Below are positions 1 through 5,225 of a stretch of DNA of 5,225 bases, piece by piece. Position numbers and translations under genes: made by a program. The notes under the pieces are model-generated. The model did not search any database and was not told where the DNA came from. It worked only from the letters and a program-made list of their open reading frames with translations. The DNA comes from Victivallales bacterium Lenti_02 (GTDB taxonomy: Bacteria > Verrucomicrobiota > Lentisphaeria > Oligosphaerales > Lenti-02), in contig LVAZ01000119.1 in assembly GCA_001603055.1 (NCBI GenBank), positions 1-5,225 of the forward strand. The letters run 5' to 3'. Position 1 is the first letter of the stretch. Every line of letters begins with the position of its first letter.

Positions 1-585
1 GCCGAGGACGACGAAACGGCGGCGCGGCGCGATCTGGCGGCCATCCAGTTGTCGGCCAACGACACGGTCATGGCTCTGGCCGCGAGCGGCCGGACCCCCT
101 TCTGCGCCGGGGCCCTGGCCTACGCGGCGGAAATCGGCGCGGGACGGGTCTCGCTGGCTTGCAACCCCGGCGCCAAAATCAGCGCCCTCGCCGAGGTGGC
201 CATCGAGGTGGACACCGGCCCCGAAGCCCTCCAGGGCTCGACCCGGATGAAGGCGGGAACCGCCGAAAAACTGGTCGTCAACATGGTCACCACCACCACC
301 ATGATCCGCCTGGGCCATGTCTACAGCAACATGATGGCCTCGATGAAGGCGAACAATCTCTGCAACTCGAAAATCTACGAGCGCCGCCTGCGCGTCTTCC
401 AGGATGTGACCGGTTGCGCCGACCGGGCCGAGGCCGTCCGCATCTTCGAGCAGGCCGGCACCACTCGCTGCGCCATCGTCATGCAACTGGCGGGAGTCAG
501 CGCCGAACAGGCCGAACAGGCCCTCCGCGAAGCGAATCAGGCCGTCCGCAAAGCCATTGCCATTGCCCAGGGGATGAAACGCTAG
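1..585 (+). CDS. murQ: N-acetylmuramic acid 6-phosphate etherase (MurQ family), 5'-truncated by the window edge
   Basis: Cytoplasmic SIS-domain enzyme that cleaves the D-lactyl ether of MurNAc-6-phosphate to give GlcNAc-6-phosphate and lactate in cell-wall sugar recycling. The frame is open from base 1, so the gene starts upstream; an internal TTG at 49 is not a credible start because family homology continues before it. The 194 visible residues begin with AEDD, matching the GAED motif of E. coli MurQ, so residue 2 is the expected counterpart of catalytic Glu114. The other catalytic Glu (E. coli Glu83) and about 110 N-terminal residues lie outside. Further landmarks are AASGRTP (residues 27-33), CNPG (54-57) and the MurQ/GckR signature GPEALQGSTRMKAGTAEK (73-90), then a helical C-terminal domain with TGC at 137-139. 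The stretch at about 109-130 departs from the usual NLMVDV..TNEKL pattern and looks about three residues longer. It is followed after 19 bases by the AraC-type gene. Family assignment is firm; the exact substrate is less so. Confidence 0.93.
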   Translation, partial: AEDDETAARRDLAAIQLSANDTVMALAASGRTPFCAGALAYAAEIGAGRVSLACNPGAKISALAEVAIEVDTGPEALQGSTRMKAGTAEKLVVNMVTTTTMIRLGHVYSNMMASMKANNLCNSKIYERRLRVFQDVTGCADRAEAVRIFEQAGTTRCAIVMQLAGVSAEQAEQALREANQAVRKAIAIAQGMKR

Positions 586-604
586 CCGTTCCGGCTTCCC
601 TGCC

Positions 605-1441
605 ATGCAGATCGACCGGAAAGAGAAACTGCCTCCGCTCCAGGCCCTGAACCAGTTGCGCCTGGCCTACGCCGCCATTGTCCACGCCTACGAATGCCAC
701 CCGTCGGCGAGCGCGATGAGCGTGAACCGGCTGCTGCTGGTTTTCCGCGACGCCGGGACCGACGCCTGCACCCTCCGCAATCCCGCCGCCGGGCAGGAAT
801 TCCCCCTGCGGGCGGGCGGGCTCTATTTCATCCCCTGCAACCTGCCGGTGGGGCTGGACATCACCCCGGACATCGCCTTTGTCTCGCTCCAGTTCAACCT
901 CGATCTCTTCTACGGGTTCGACCTCTTCGGCAGCAGCCAAACCTGCGAGTCCCGGCAGGCTCCGGAACGGGTCTCCGAAGCCAAGGCCGCCCTCGAGGAC
1001 CCGGATGAACTCCGCGCCCTCTGCCGGGTGAATGCCCTCCTTTTCGACCTCTGCGCCGCCTGGCTGCCGCCCCGCACCGCCGACCTGCAGCGCCATCTCG
1101 CAGCCAGCCGCCACTACACCGCCGTCCTTGACTTCGTCCGCCGGCAGGGCGACGCCACCACCACCGTCGAGGAACTGGCCAGCCGCATGGACCAGCGCCC
1201 CGACGTCTTTTCCCGGACCTTCACCCGCGATCTGGGCGTGACCCCCAAGGACTTCCTCTCGAACACCCTCCTGCGCAAGGCCTCCAAGATGCTACTGGTC
1301 CCCGGCACCCCCATCCGCGAGGTCGCCCGCGACCTCCGCTTCAGCTCGGAATACTACTTCTCCCGTTTCTTCAAAAAACACACCGGCCAGTCCCCCAAAG
1401 CCTTCCAGCAGGCCACCGGCAGCCGCCCCCCCGCCGCGTAG
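605..1441 (+). CDS. AraC-family transcriptional regulator
   Basis: Predicted DNA-binding regulator of 278 residues. The N-terminal part (about 1-165) has a short beta-rich, cupin-like core (FPLRAGGLYFIPC at 66-78, then FVSLQFNLDLFYGFDLF at 92-108), probably the ligand-sensing domain. The C-terminal part (about 166-270) is the double helix-turn-helix of AraC/XylS proteins: first HTH TVEELASRMDQRPDVFSRTF (187-206), second HTH about 236-257, with the family signature FSSEYYFSRFFKKHTGQSP at 246-264. The position that is usually Gly just before this Phe is Arg245. Length is normal for the family. The ATG at 605 lies 19 bases after the murQ stop and has no recognisable Shine-Dalgarno sequence; an in-frame ATG at 716 would remove conserved-looking N-terminal sequence, so 605 is kept with some doubt. 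Likely co-transcribed with murQ. It may control murQ, the downstream exported enzyme, or both; the ligand cannot be told from sequence. Confidence 0.92.
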   Translation: MQIDRKEKLPPLQALNQLRLAYAAIVHAYECHPSASAMSVNRLLLVFRDAGTDACTLRNPAAGQEFPLRAGGLYFIPCNLPVGLDITPDIAFVSLQFNLDLFYGFDLFGSSQTCESRQAPERVSEAKAALEDPDELRALCRVNALLFDLCAAWLPPRTADLQRHLAASRHYTAVLDFVRRQGDATTTVEELASRMDQRPDVFSRTFTRDLGVTPKDFLSNTLLRKASKMLLVPGTPIREVARDLRFSSEYYFSRFFKKHTGQSPKAFQQATGSRPPAA

Positions 1442-1514
1442 AAGCGGATTCCCACTTGCGCTTGCCGGAGAGCATGGTACGGTCTGTCGGCAGGTGACCG
1501 GATGCCAGAGTGTT

Positions 1515-1530
1515 GCAGGCATGCGCCTGC
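1515..1530 (+). repeat. Perfect inverted repeat / hairpin in the leader of the exported enzyme gene
   Basis: GCAGGC-ATGC-GCCTGC forms a perfect six-base-pair GC-rich stem with a four-base loop. It ends six bases before the Shine-Dalgarno sequence of the downstream gene. It has no T-tract, so it is not an intrinsic terminator. It could be an operator, an mRNA-stabilising stem or a modulator of ribosome access; which one cannot be decided from sequence. The loop contains an ATG in frame with the downstream gene. Confidence 0.55.
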
Positions 1531-1536
1531 CCAATC

Positions 1537-1541
1537 GGGAG
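1537..1541 (+). promoter_or_regulatory. Ribosome binding site deciding the start of the exported enzyme
   Basis: GGGAG lies nine bases before the ATG at 1551, a good Shine-Dalgarno position. It supports 1551 over two in-frame upstream alternatives: GTG 1494, and ATG 1521, which lies inside the hairpin loop. Starting at 1551 also places a signal peptide exactly at the N-terminus. Confidence 0.7.
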
Positions 1542-1550
1542 ACAAGCATC

Positions 1551-3863
1551 ATGGATATCCGCTGTGGACTGTCTCTGCTGGTCGCGGCCCTCGGGCTGAC
1601 CGTTCCCCGTTGCGTGGCCGAGGGGGTGCCTTTCACGGTGACGAATCCGGCAACGGTCGCGGTGCGGAGCGTGGCGCGGGTTTCCCTGCCCCTGCCCGCC
1701 GGGCTGTTTCCGGGAGCGCCGCCCCAGACGGCCAGCGTCGGGGACCAGCCCCTGGCAGTGCAGGCCCGCGTGATCACGCGGCATCCCGACGGCTCGGTTC
1801 GCCGGGTCATGCTCTCTTTTCCCGTGGCGCTGGCGGCCGGGGAGACCGTCGCCTGCCGTTACGAACCCGGCCCGGGGGAAAGCGCGGAACCAACGGTGCC
1901 CCAAATCATTGCCGCCGGTCCCTGGCGGGTGGAGCCGACCATGGACCGCATCATCCTGCGCTCCGCCGACGGCGGGGAATTGGTCCGGGCCGAACCCCTC
2001 GGTCCGGCGACTGGCACCGAAACCAGCCTGACGGTGATCGAAAACGGTCCCCACCATGTGTGGCTGCGCTACGACCGTCCGGGCGAGGAATGGGCCGGCC
2101 AGGTGGATGTCCAGGTGAACGGCACCGGCGAAATCCGCCTGACCCACCGCCTCCAGGCGAAACCCGCCGGGGACCACTGGACCCCGGATTTCGGCTGGAA
2201 ACTGAGCGCCCCCGGCGCGCGGGGAAATCAGCTTCCCGCCGCCCCCGTCCATTTTCTCGGCCGCAATCCGGACGGGAAGTTCACGGACACGGCCAACGCG
2301 GACCTGATCGCGGAGTTCACCCTGGCGGACGGGAGCCTGTTCGCGGTCGCCAACCCCCTCGCCCTCCGCCAGAATCGCGGCACCTTCGCGGCGCACGAGA
2401 CCGGGCTGCTCTCGAACCGGAACGAGCCGGTGGCGAATCTCGAAACCGAGGGGCTGATGATCCAGGAAGGTTCCTGGCGTTTCAGCGAATTGGTCCTCTT
2501 CCCCGGCGAACGTTCGCTGCTGGCGGCGACCCTCGACGGGCCGCTGTACGGCCATGCCGCCTGGGAAGCCTACGACGCGGTCTACCGTACCGGCCCGCCG
2601 CTGCGGGTCGAGCACCCCGTGCTGAAAACCTGCGTCGAGAAGATGGTCTTCGCCTTGCAGGACATGCAGATGAAGGGCGACGACCTCGGCTCCATGCCCT
2701 GGTCCTGGTCGCCGGGACAAACCCGGCGCGACTACACCTCCGCCGTCCGCCTCAACCACAGCCTCTACGTCTGGGAAGACTGGTTCCGCAGCGGCGATCC
2801 GAGATTGCGCGCCGTGGCCCACGACTGGTGCCGCAACTACTTCGACCTCGGCATGTACTGGGGGCCAAACCCGGCCTTCCACGGGGCCTGCCGACGCGGC
2901 AACTCCTGGCGCAACAAGCCGGGGCACGGTCCGGGAACCTTCAATCCCCGGTTCAGCGATTCGCCCATCTTCGTCCACAAAGGCTGGAGCAACTTCTGGC
3001 TGATGTTCGAGGAGACGGGCGATCCCCGCTACCGCCACGCCGCTCTGGCGGCGGCGGACTGGTCCATCGCCAACCAGCACGCCGGGTTGAACTACACCCG
3101 CACCGTCGGCGTGGTCGCCGACGCCGTCAAAATGGCCGAATACACCGGCGACGTCAGGCATCTCGCCAACGCCGTGCGTCTCTGGGAAACCTTCCAGCCC
3201 ACCCAGGGACCGGACCTGCTCTTCACCGAAAGCGGCAAACCGGCGGTGGGCAACGACCTCTACATCGGGGACGACGCCAGGGGCTATAAGACCCCGTTCG
3301 TCAAACCCTACATCGTGCAGTACGCCACCAACGCCCTGCCCTATCTGCTCCAGCACACCCCGCAGGACGAGCGCCTGCGCCGGAGCATTCTCGCCCTCAA
3401 CGACTGGATGGCGCGGGTCCAGCAACCCGGCGGCGGCTGGGGCTATCCGCACGCGGCAACCGCCGGGCTCTCCTGGAATCTGGAATACACCCACGGCATC
3501 CTGCTCGCCCACGCAGTCGAGCCCAAGCCGGAATACCTGGACGCCGCCGCCCGCATTCTCCGTCCTACCGTGCAGCTCTGCGAACGCCACGGCTGGCCGG
3601 CCTCCGGCCTCAATCCCTGGGAGGCTACGGCGAAAATCACCGCCCCGCAGCGCCAGGAACGCTACCGGCTGGCCAGCGACCGCGATCCCAGCCGCGACTA
3701 CGAGGAGGGCCGCCTCACCTTCGGACGCGGCCCCGACGGCACCGTGTATTTCCAAGTGGTCCTGCGCGACTATCTTCGCCAGCGCGACGAGGCATCGTTG
3801 TTTCAGACCGACGGGATGCTGGACAAAATCCGCCAGCTTCCCCCGGCCGGCAAGCTGCCGTAG
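1551..3863 (+). CDS. Secreted multidomain carbohydrate-active protein: PcRGLX/YetA-like RIFT-barrel N-terminus plus alpha/alpha-toroid domain (putative polysaccharide lyase or glycosidase)
   Basis: A 770-residue exported protein. Residues 1-23 form a signal peptide: short n-region with Arg4, hydrophobic LSLLVAALGLTVP at 7-19, likely cleavage after CVA (23). There is no lipobox and no later membrane segment. Residues about 26-105 resemble the N-terminal RIFT-barrel domain of PcRGLX/YetA-type exo-rhamnogalacturonan lyases (PL26-like), including VPFTVTNPA (26-34), LPLPAGL (46-52) and RVITRHPDGSVRRVMLSF (73-90). Residues about 120-340 are beta-rich with an ENGPHHVWLRY strand (164-174). Residues about 350-745 are rich in Trp, Tyr and His and helix-like, with WSNFWLMFEETGDPRYRHAA (479-498) and NLEYTHGILLAHA (643-655), typical of six-hairpin (alpha/alpha) lyase and glycosidase folds. 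The C-terminal tail is short. It is preceded by an AraC-type regulator gene and converges on a GH127 gene, so a polysaccharide-degradation role is likely. Catalytic residues and substrate cannot be assigned; a non-catalytic or different hydrolase role remains possible. Confidence 0.82.
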   Translation: MDIRCGLSLLVAALGLTVPRCVAEGVPFTVTNPATVAVRSVARVSLPLPAGLFPGAPPQTASVGDQPLAVQARVITRHPDGSVRRVMLSFPVALAAGETVACRYEPGPGESAEPTVPQIIAAGPWRVEPTMDRIILRSADGGELVRAEPLGPATGTETSLTVIENGPHHVWLRYDRPGEEWAGQVDVQVNGTGEIRLTHRLQAKPAGDHWTPDFGWKLSAPGARGNQLPAAPVHFLGRNPDGKFTDTANADLIAEFTLADGSLFAVANPLALRQNRGTFAAHETGLLSNRNEPVANLETEGLMIQEGSWRFSELVLFPGERSLLAATLDGPLYGHAAWEAYDAVYRTGPPLRVEHPVLKTCVEKMVFALQDMQMKGDDLGSMPWSWSPGQTRRDYTSAVRLNHSLYVWEDWFRSGDPRLRAVAHDWCRNYFDLGMYWGPNPAFHGACRRGNSWRNKPGHGPGTFNPRFSDSPIFVHKGWSNFWLMFEETGDPRYRHAALAAADWSIANQHAGLNYTRTVGVVADAVKMAEYTGDVRHLANAVRLWETFQPTQGPDLLFTESGKPAVGNDLYIGDDARGYKTPFVKPYIVQYATNALPYLLQHTPQDERLRRSILALNDWMARVQQPGGGWGYPHAATAGLSWNLEYTHGILLAHAVEPKPEYLDAAARILRPTVQLCERHGWPASGLNPWEATAKITAPQRQERYRLASDRDPSRDYEEGRLTFGRGPDGTVYFQVVLRDYLRQRDEASLFQTDGMLDKIRQLPPAGKLP
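3848..3860. repeat. Small inverted repeat at the convergent gene junction
   Basis: CGGCA-AGC-TGCCG is a five-base-pair stem with a three-base loop, lying immediately before the plus-strand stop and immediately after the minus-strand stop. It has no T-run on either side, so a role as a bidirectional terminator is only a guess; it may be chance in GC-rich coding DNA. An alternative pairing is GGCAAG (3849-3854) with CTTGCC (3876-3881). Confidence 0.25.
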
Positions 3864-5225
3864 CTAGCCCTGGCTCTTGCCCGCCTGTTTGAACATGGGG
3901 AAACAACTGAAGATTTCGCTCTGCAGCTCGTAGTAGGGTCGCACCTGATACTCGGGACTGCCCTTGATCGCGAAGGACAGCGGCGCGTCCCCAACCGTAA
4001 GCCGCTCAATCAGCGTCGCCCCCGTGCCGGGAAGCACAGTGCCGAGGTCGTGGTTGCGCGGCCCGACCACGGCCATCAGGAGCGGGCCGTAGGTGTAGGA
4101 GCAGCGCTCGTAGCCGTCGACGGCGTTGTCGCCCTGATAGGGATGGGCGGCGAACCCCATCGGGACCGTCAGCGCGAGCCGGTCGCCGCTCCGCCATTGG
4201 CGATAGAGAACCACGTAGCTACCCGGCTGGCCGACCGCGAGTTCCTGGCCGTTCAGCAGCACCGGCACCGGGGCCGTCGCGTAGCGCGGAATGCGCACGC
4301 GCAGAGTGAACTCCTGCGGTTCGGCCAGCTCGAACTCCAGCGCGACGCGGCCATTGTCGGGGAAGCCGCTTTCCTGCCGGACCGTGACCACCTGCCGGGC
4401 AGTCTCCCAAGCCAGCACCGACGAGGCGTAGATGTCGCAACTGAGCGTGTCCCTGGTCATCGTGTAGAGATACTCCGGCAGCGAGCCGAAAATGCGGGTG
4501 CCGACTCCGGAGCAACAGTGGTTGGGGCGCTGGGGCGCGGCCTTCTGGTCGTCCAGATAGGCGAAGTAGCGGATGTCCTCGTCGCCGTTCTGATTGGCGA
4601 TGGCGATGTTGTAGATGCTCTGCTCCATCTCGAACACATAGCGCTCGTCGTCGGGGAAGAGCCGGTGCAGGCGCTGGTTCAGGTACAGCCAGAAGGAGGA
4701 ACAGCACAGCTCGTTGTACTTGAAGTTCTTGTAGAAGTAGTTGCAGCCCGGATGGGCGGTCGGCGACGCCTCGCACATGACGATGCCGCCGCCGGGGTGC
4801 TGCCAGTCGCGGACATAGAGGTCCCAGCAGCCCTTGACGGCATTGAGCAGATAGGGTGCGCCGTAGTAGCGATAGAGGTCGAGATAACCCTCGAACCCTT
4901 CCAGCTCGCTGCCGTGCGGATGCGGCTCTTTGCCGGGCTGGCGGCGGATGTGGACGGCGTCCCGCTCGCGGGCGATGAACTGGGCCAGCCGCCAGGTTTC
5001 CTCGTAGTACTCCCGGCAAATCTCCATGTCCTGGGAACAGCCGATCTCGGTGACGAAGACGCTGGGCGAGGCGACCACCCCCTGGAAGGCCAGCATGAGA
5101 TACTTGATGACGGGCAGGTCCGGGCAGCGGTTGAACCAGTCCTGCCAGCGGCGCAACAGGGCGAAGGCGCGCGGCTCGCCGCCCCGGGCGGCGGCAATCA
5201 GACCATACGTAAGCCAGATGCGGAC
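3864..5225 (-). CDS. GH127-family (DUF1680) beta-L-arabinofuranosidase-like glycosidase, N-terminus beyond the right edge
   Basis: The frame on the minus strand is open from 5225 to the TAG at 3866-3864, giving 453 C-terminal residues. Family-like sequence continues upstream of the possible TTG start at 5156 (VRIWLTYGLI...), so the gene is cut by the edge; compared with about 650-residue GH127 enzymes, roughly 170-200 residues are missing. Visible parts: end of the (alpha/alpha)6 barrel with GSELEGFEGYLDLYRYYG (105-122), then C-terminal beta domains with FTLRVRIPRYA (306-316), VLLNGQEL (322-329) and YTYGPLLMAVVG (377-388). By analogy with Bifidobacterium HypBA1 (acid/base Glu322; Zn site Glu338, Cys340, Cys417, Cys418), the counterparts here are Glu152, Glu172, Cys174, Cys237 (nucleophile position) and Cys238, the last two in HCCSGVGTR. 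The enzyme would release terminal beta-L-arabinofuranose or a related sugar. Export cannot be judged because the N-terminus is absent; the many cysteines suggest, weakly, a cytoplasmic location. Confidence 0.88.
   Translation of the reverse strand, partial: VRIWLTYGLIAAARGGEPRAFALLRRWQDWFNRCPDLPVIKYLMLAFQGVVASPSVFVTEIGCSQDMEICREYYEETWRLAQFIARERDAVHIRRQPGKEPHPHGSELEGFEGYLDLYRYYGAPYLLNAVKGCWDLYVRDWQHPGGGIVMCEASPTAHPGCNYFYKNFKYNELCCSSFWLYLNQRLHRLFPDDERYVFEMEQSIYNIAIANQNGDEDIRYFAYLDDQKAAPQRPNHCCSGVGTRIFGSLPEYLYTMTRDTLSCDIYASSVLAWETARQVVTVRQESGFPDNGRVALEFELAEPQEFTLRVRIPRYATAPVPVLLNGQELAVGQPGSYVVLYRQWRSGDRLALTVPMGFAAHPYQGDNAVDGYERCSYTYGPLLMAVVGPRNHDLGTVLPGTGATLIERLTVGDAPLSFAIKGSPEYQVRPYYELQSEIFSCFPMFKQAGKSQG

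Larger units (their letters stand above)
1442..1550 (+). promoter_or_regulatory. Leader/intergenic region upstream of the exported enzyme, with a weak promoter candidate
   Basis: This 109-base gap is the only sizeable non-coding stretch in the window and the natural place for promoter and operator of the exported protein gene. The best promoter guess is TTGCGC (1456-1461), 16 bases, then TACGGT (1478-1483) preceded by TGG (1475-1477), an extended -10-like arrangement. Each hexamer matches the sigma-70 consensus at only three positions, so this is weak. Possible operator-like elements are the inverted 5-mers TGCCG (1463-1467)/CGGCA (1488-1492) and CGGTC (1480-1484)/GACCG (1496-1500). No good terminator for the preceding araC-type gene is seen here. 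Confidence 0.25.

Noticed and set aside
289..300. ACC triplet run in murQ as a microsatellite
   Set aside because: Only four repeats encoding Thr-Thr-Thr-Thr at a position where MurQ proteins normally have small polar residues; ordinary coding sequence.
1434..1447. CCGC-GTAGAA-GCGG as a terminator of the araC-type gene
   Set aside because: Only a four-base-pair stem overlapping the stop codon and not followed by a T-run, so too weak to call.
1502..3289. A 595-codon plus-strand open frame overlapping the exported enzyme gene
   Set aside because: The translation is dominated by Arg, Pro and Gly with no fold-like pattern; it is a frame-shifted shadow of the real gene.
1371..3755. A 794-codon open frame on the minus strand opposite the exported enzyme gene
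   Set aside because: Long antisense frames are common in GC-rich genes with strong third-position bias. The translation is low-complexity, rich in Gly, Val, Arg and Ala, has no recognisable domain, and the plus strand has a signal peptide, ribosome site and family-like domains.
4219..5019. A 266-codon minus-strand open frame overlapping the GH127 gene
   Set aside because: Arg-, Ala- and Leu-rich translation without domains; the overlapping GH127 frame carries clear family motifs.
5154..5156. TTG as the start codon of the minus-strand gene
   Set aside because: The frame stays open to the window edge and the upstream residues continue the alpha-helical family pattern, so the gene is better read as truncated by the window.

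Overview
The window is a GC-rich bacterial segment with tightly packed coding sequence. It holds four protein-coding genes, two of them cut by the window edges. No RNA gene, mobile element, CRISPR array or origin was seen. The gene mix is a MurQ-family sugar-phosphate etherase, an AraC-family regulator, a large secreted carbohydrate-active-type protein and a GH127-family glycosidase, with no SusC/SusD pair in view. By inference this fits a polysaccharide-degrading bacterium, possibly of the Planctomycetota-Verrucomicrobiota-Lentisphaerota group (Victivallales-like). This taxonomic guess rests on style of gene content only and is not proven by any marker here.

Layout, left to right. Positions 1-585 (+) encode the C-terminal two thirds of a MurQ-type N-acetylmuramic acid 6-phosphate etherase. 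After 19 bases comes an AraC-family transcriptional regulator (605-1441, +), probably co-transcribed with it. A 109-base gap (1442-1550) carries a weak promoter candidate, a perfect GC-rich hairpin (1515-1530) and a good Shine-Dalgarno sequence. It leads into a 770-residue exported protein (1551-3863, +) with an N-terminal RIFT-barrel-like domain of the PcRGLX/YetA type, a beta-rich middle and an alpha/alpha-toroid C-terminal half. This is most likely an undescribed or poorly described polysaccharide lyase or glycosidase. Its stop codon abuts, with no spacer, the stop codon of a convergent gene (3864-5225, -). That gene encodes the C-terminal 453 residues of a GH127 (DUF1680) beta-L-arabinofuranosidase-like enzyme whose N-terminus lies beyond the right edge.

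Working together (inference): the regulator may sense a sugar or oligosaccharide and control the exported enzyme. That enzyme would attack a plant- or host-derived polysaccharide (pectic or arabinose-containing glycans are the obvious guess), and the GH127-like enzyme would trim terminal sugars. The MurQ-like protein either recycles MurNAc-6-phosphate or, being divergent in one conserved stretch, may handle another sugar-phosphate ether. The strongest points for follow-up are the unassigned exported enzyme, the divergent MurQ segment, the zero-spacer convergent stops and the hairpin-bearing leader.
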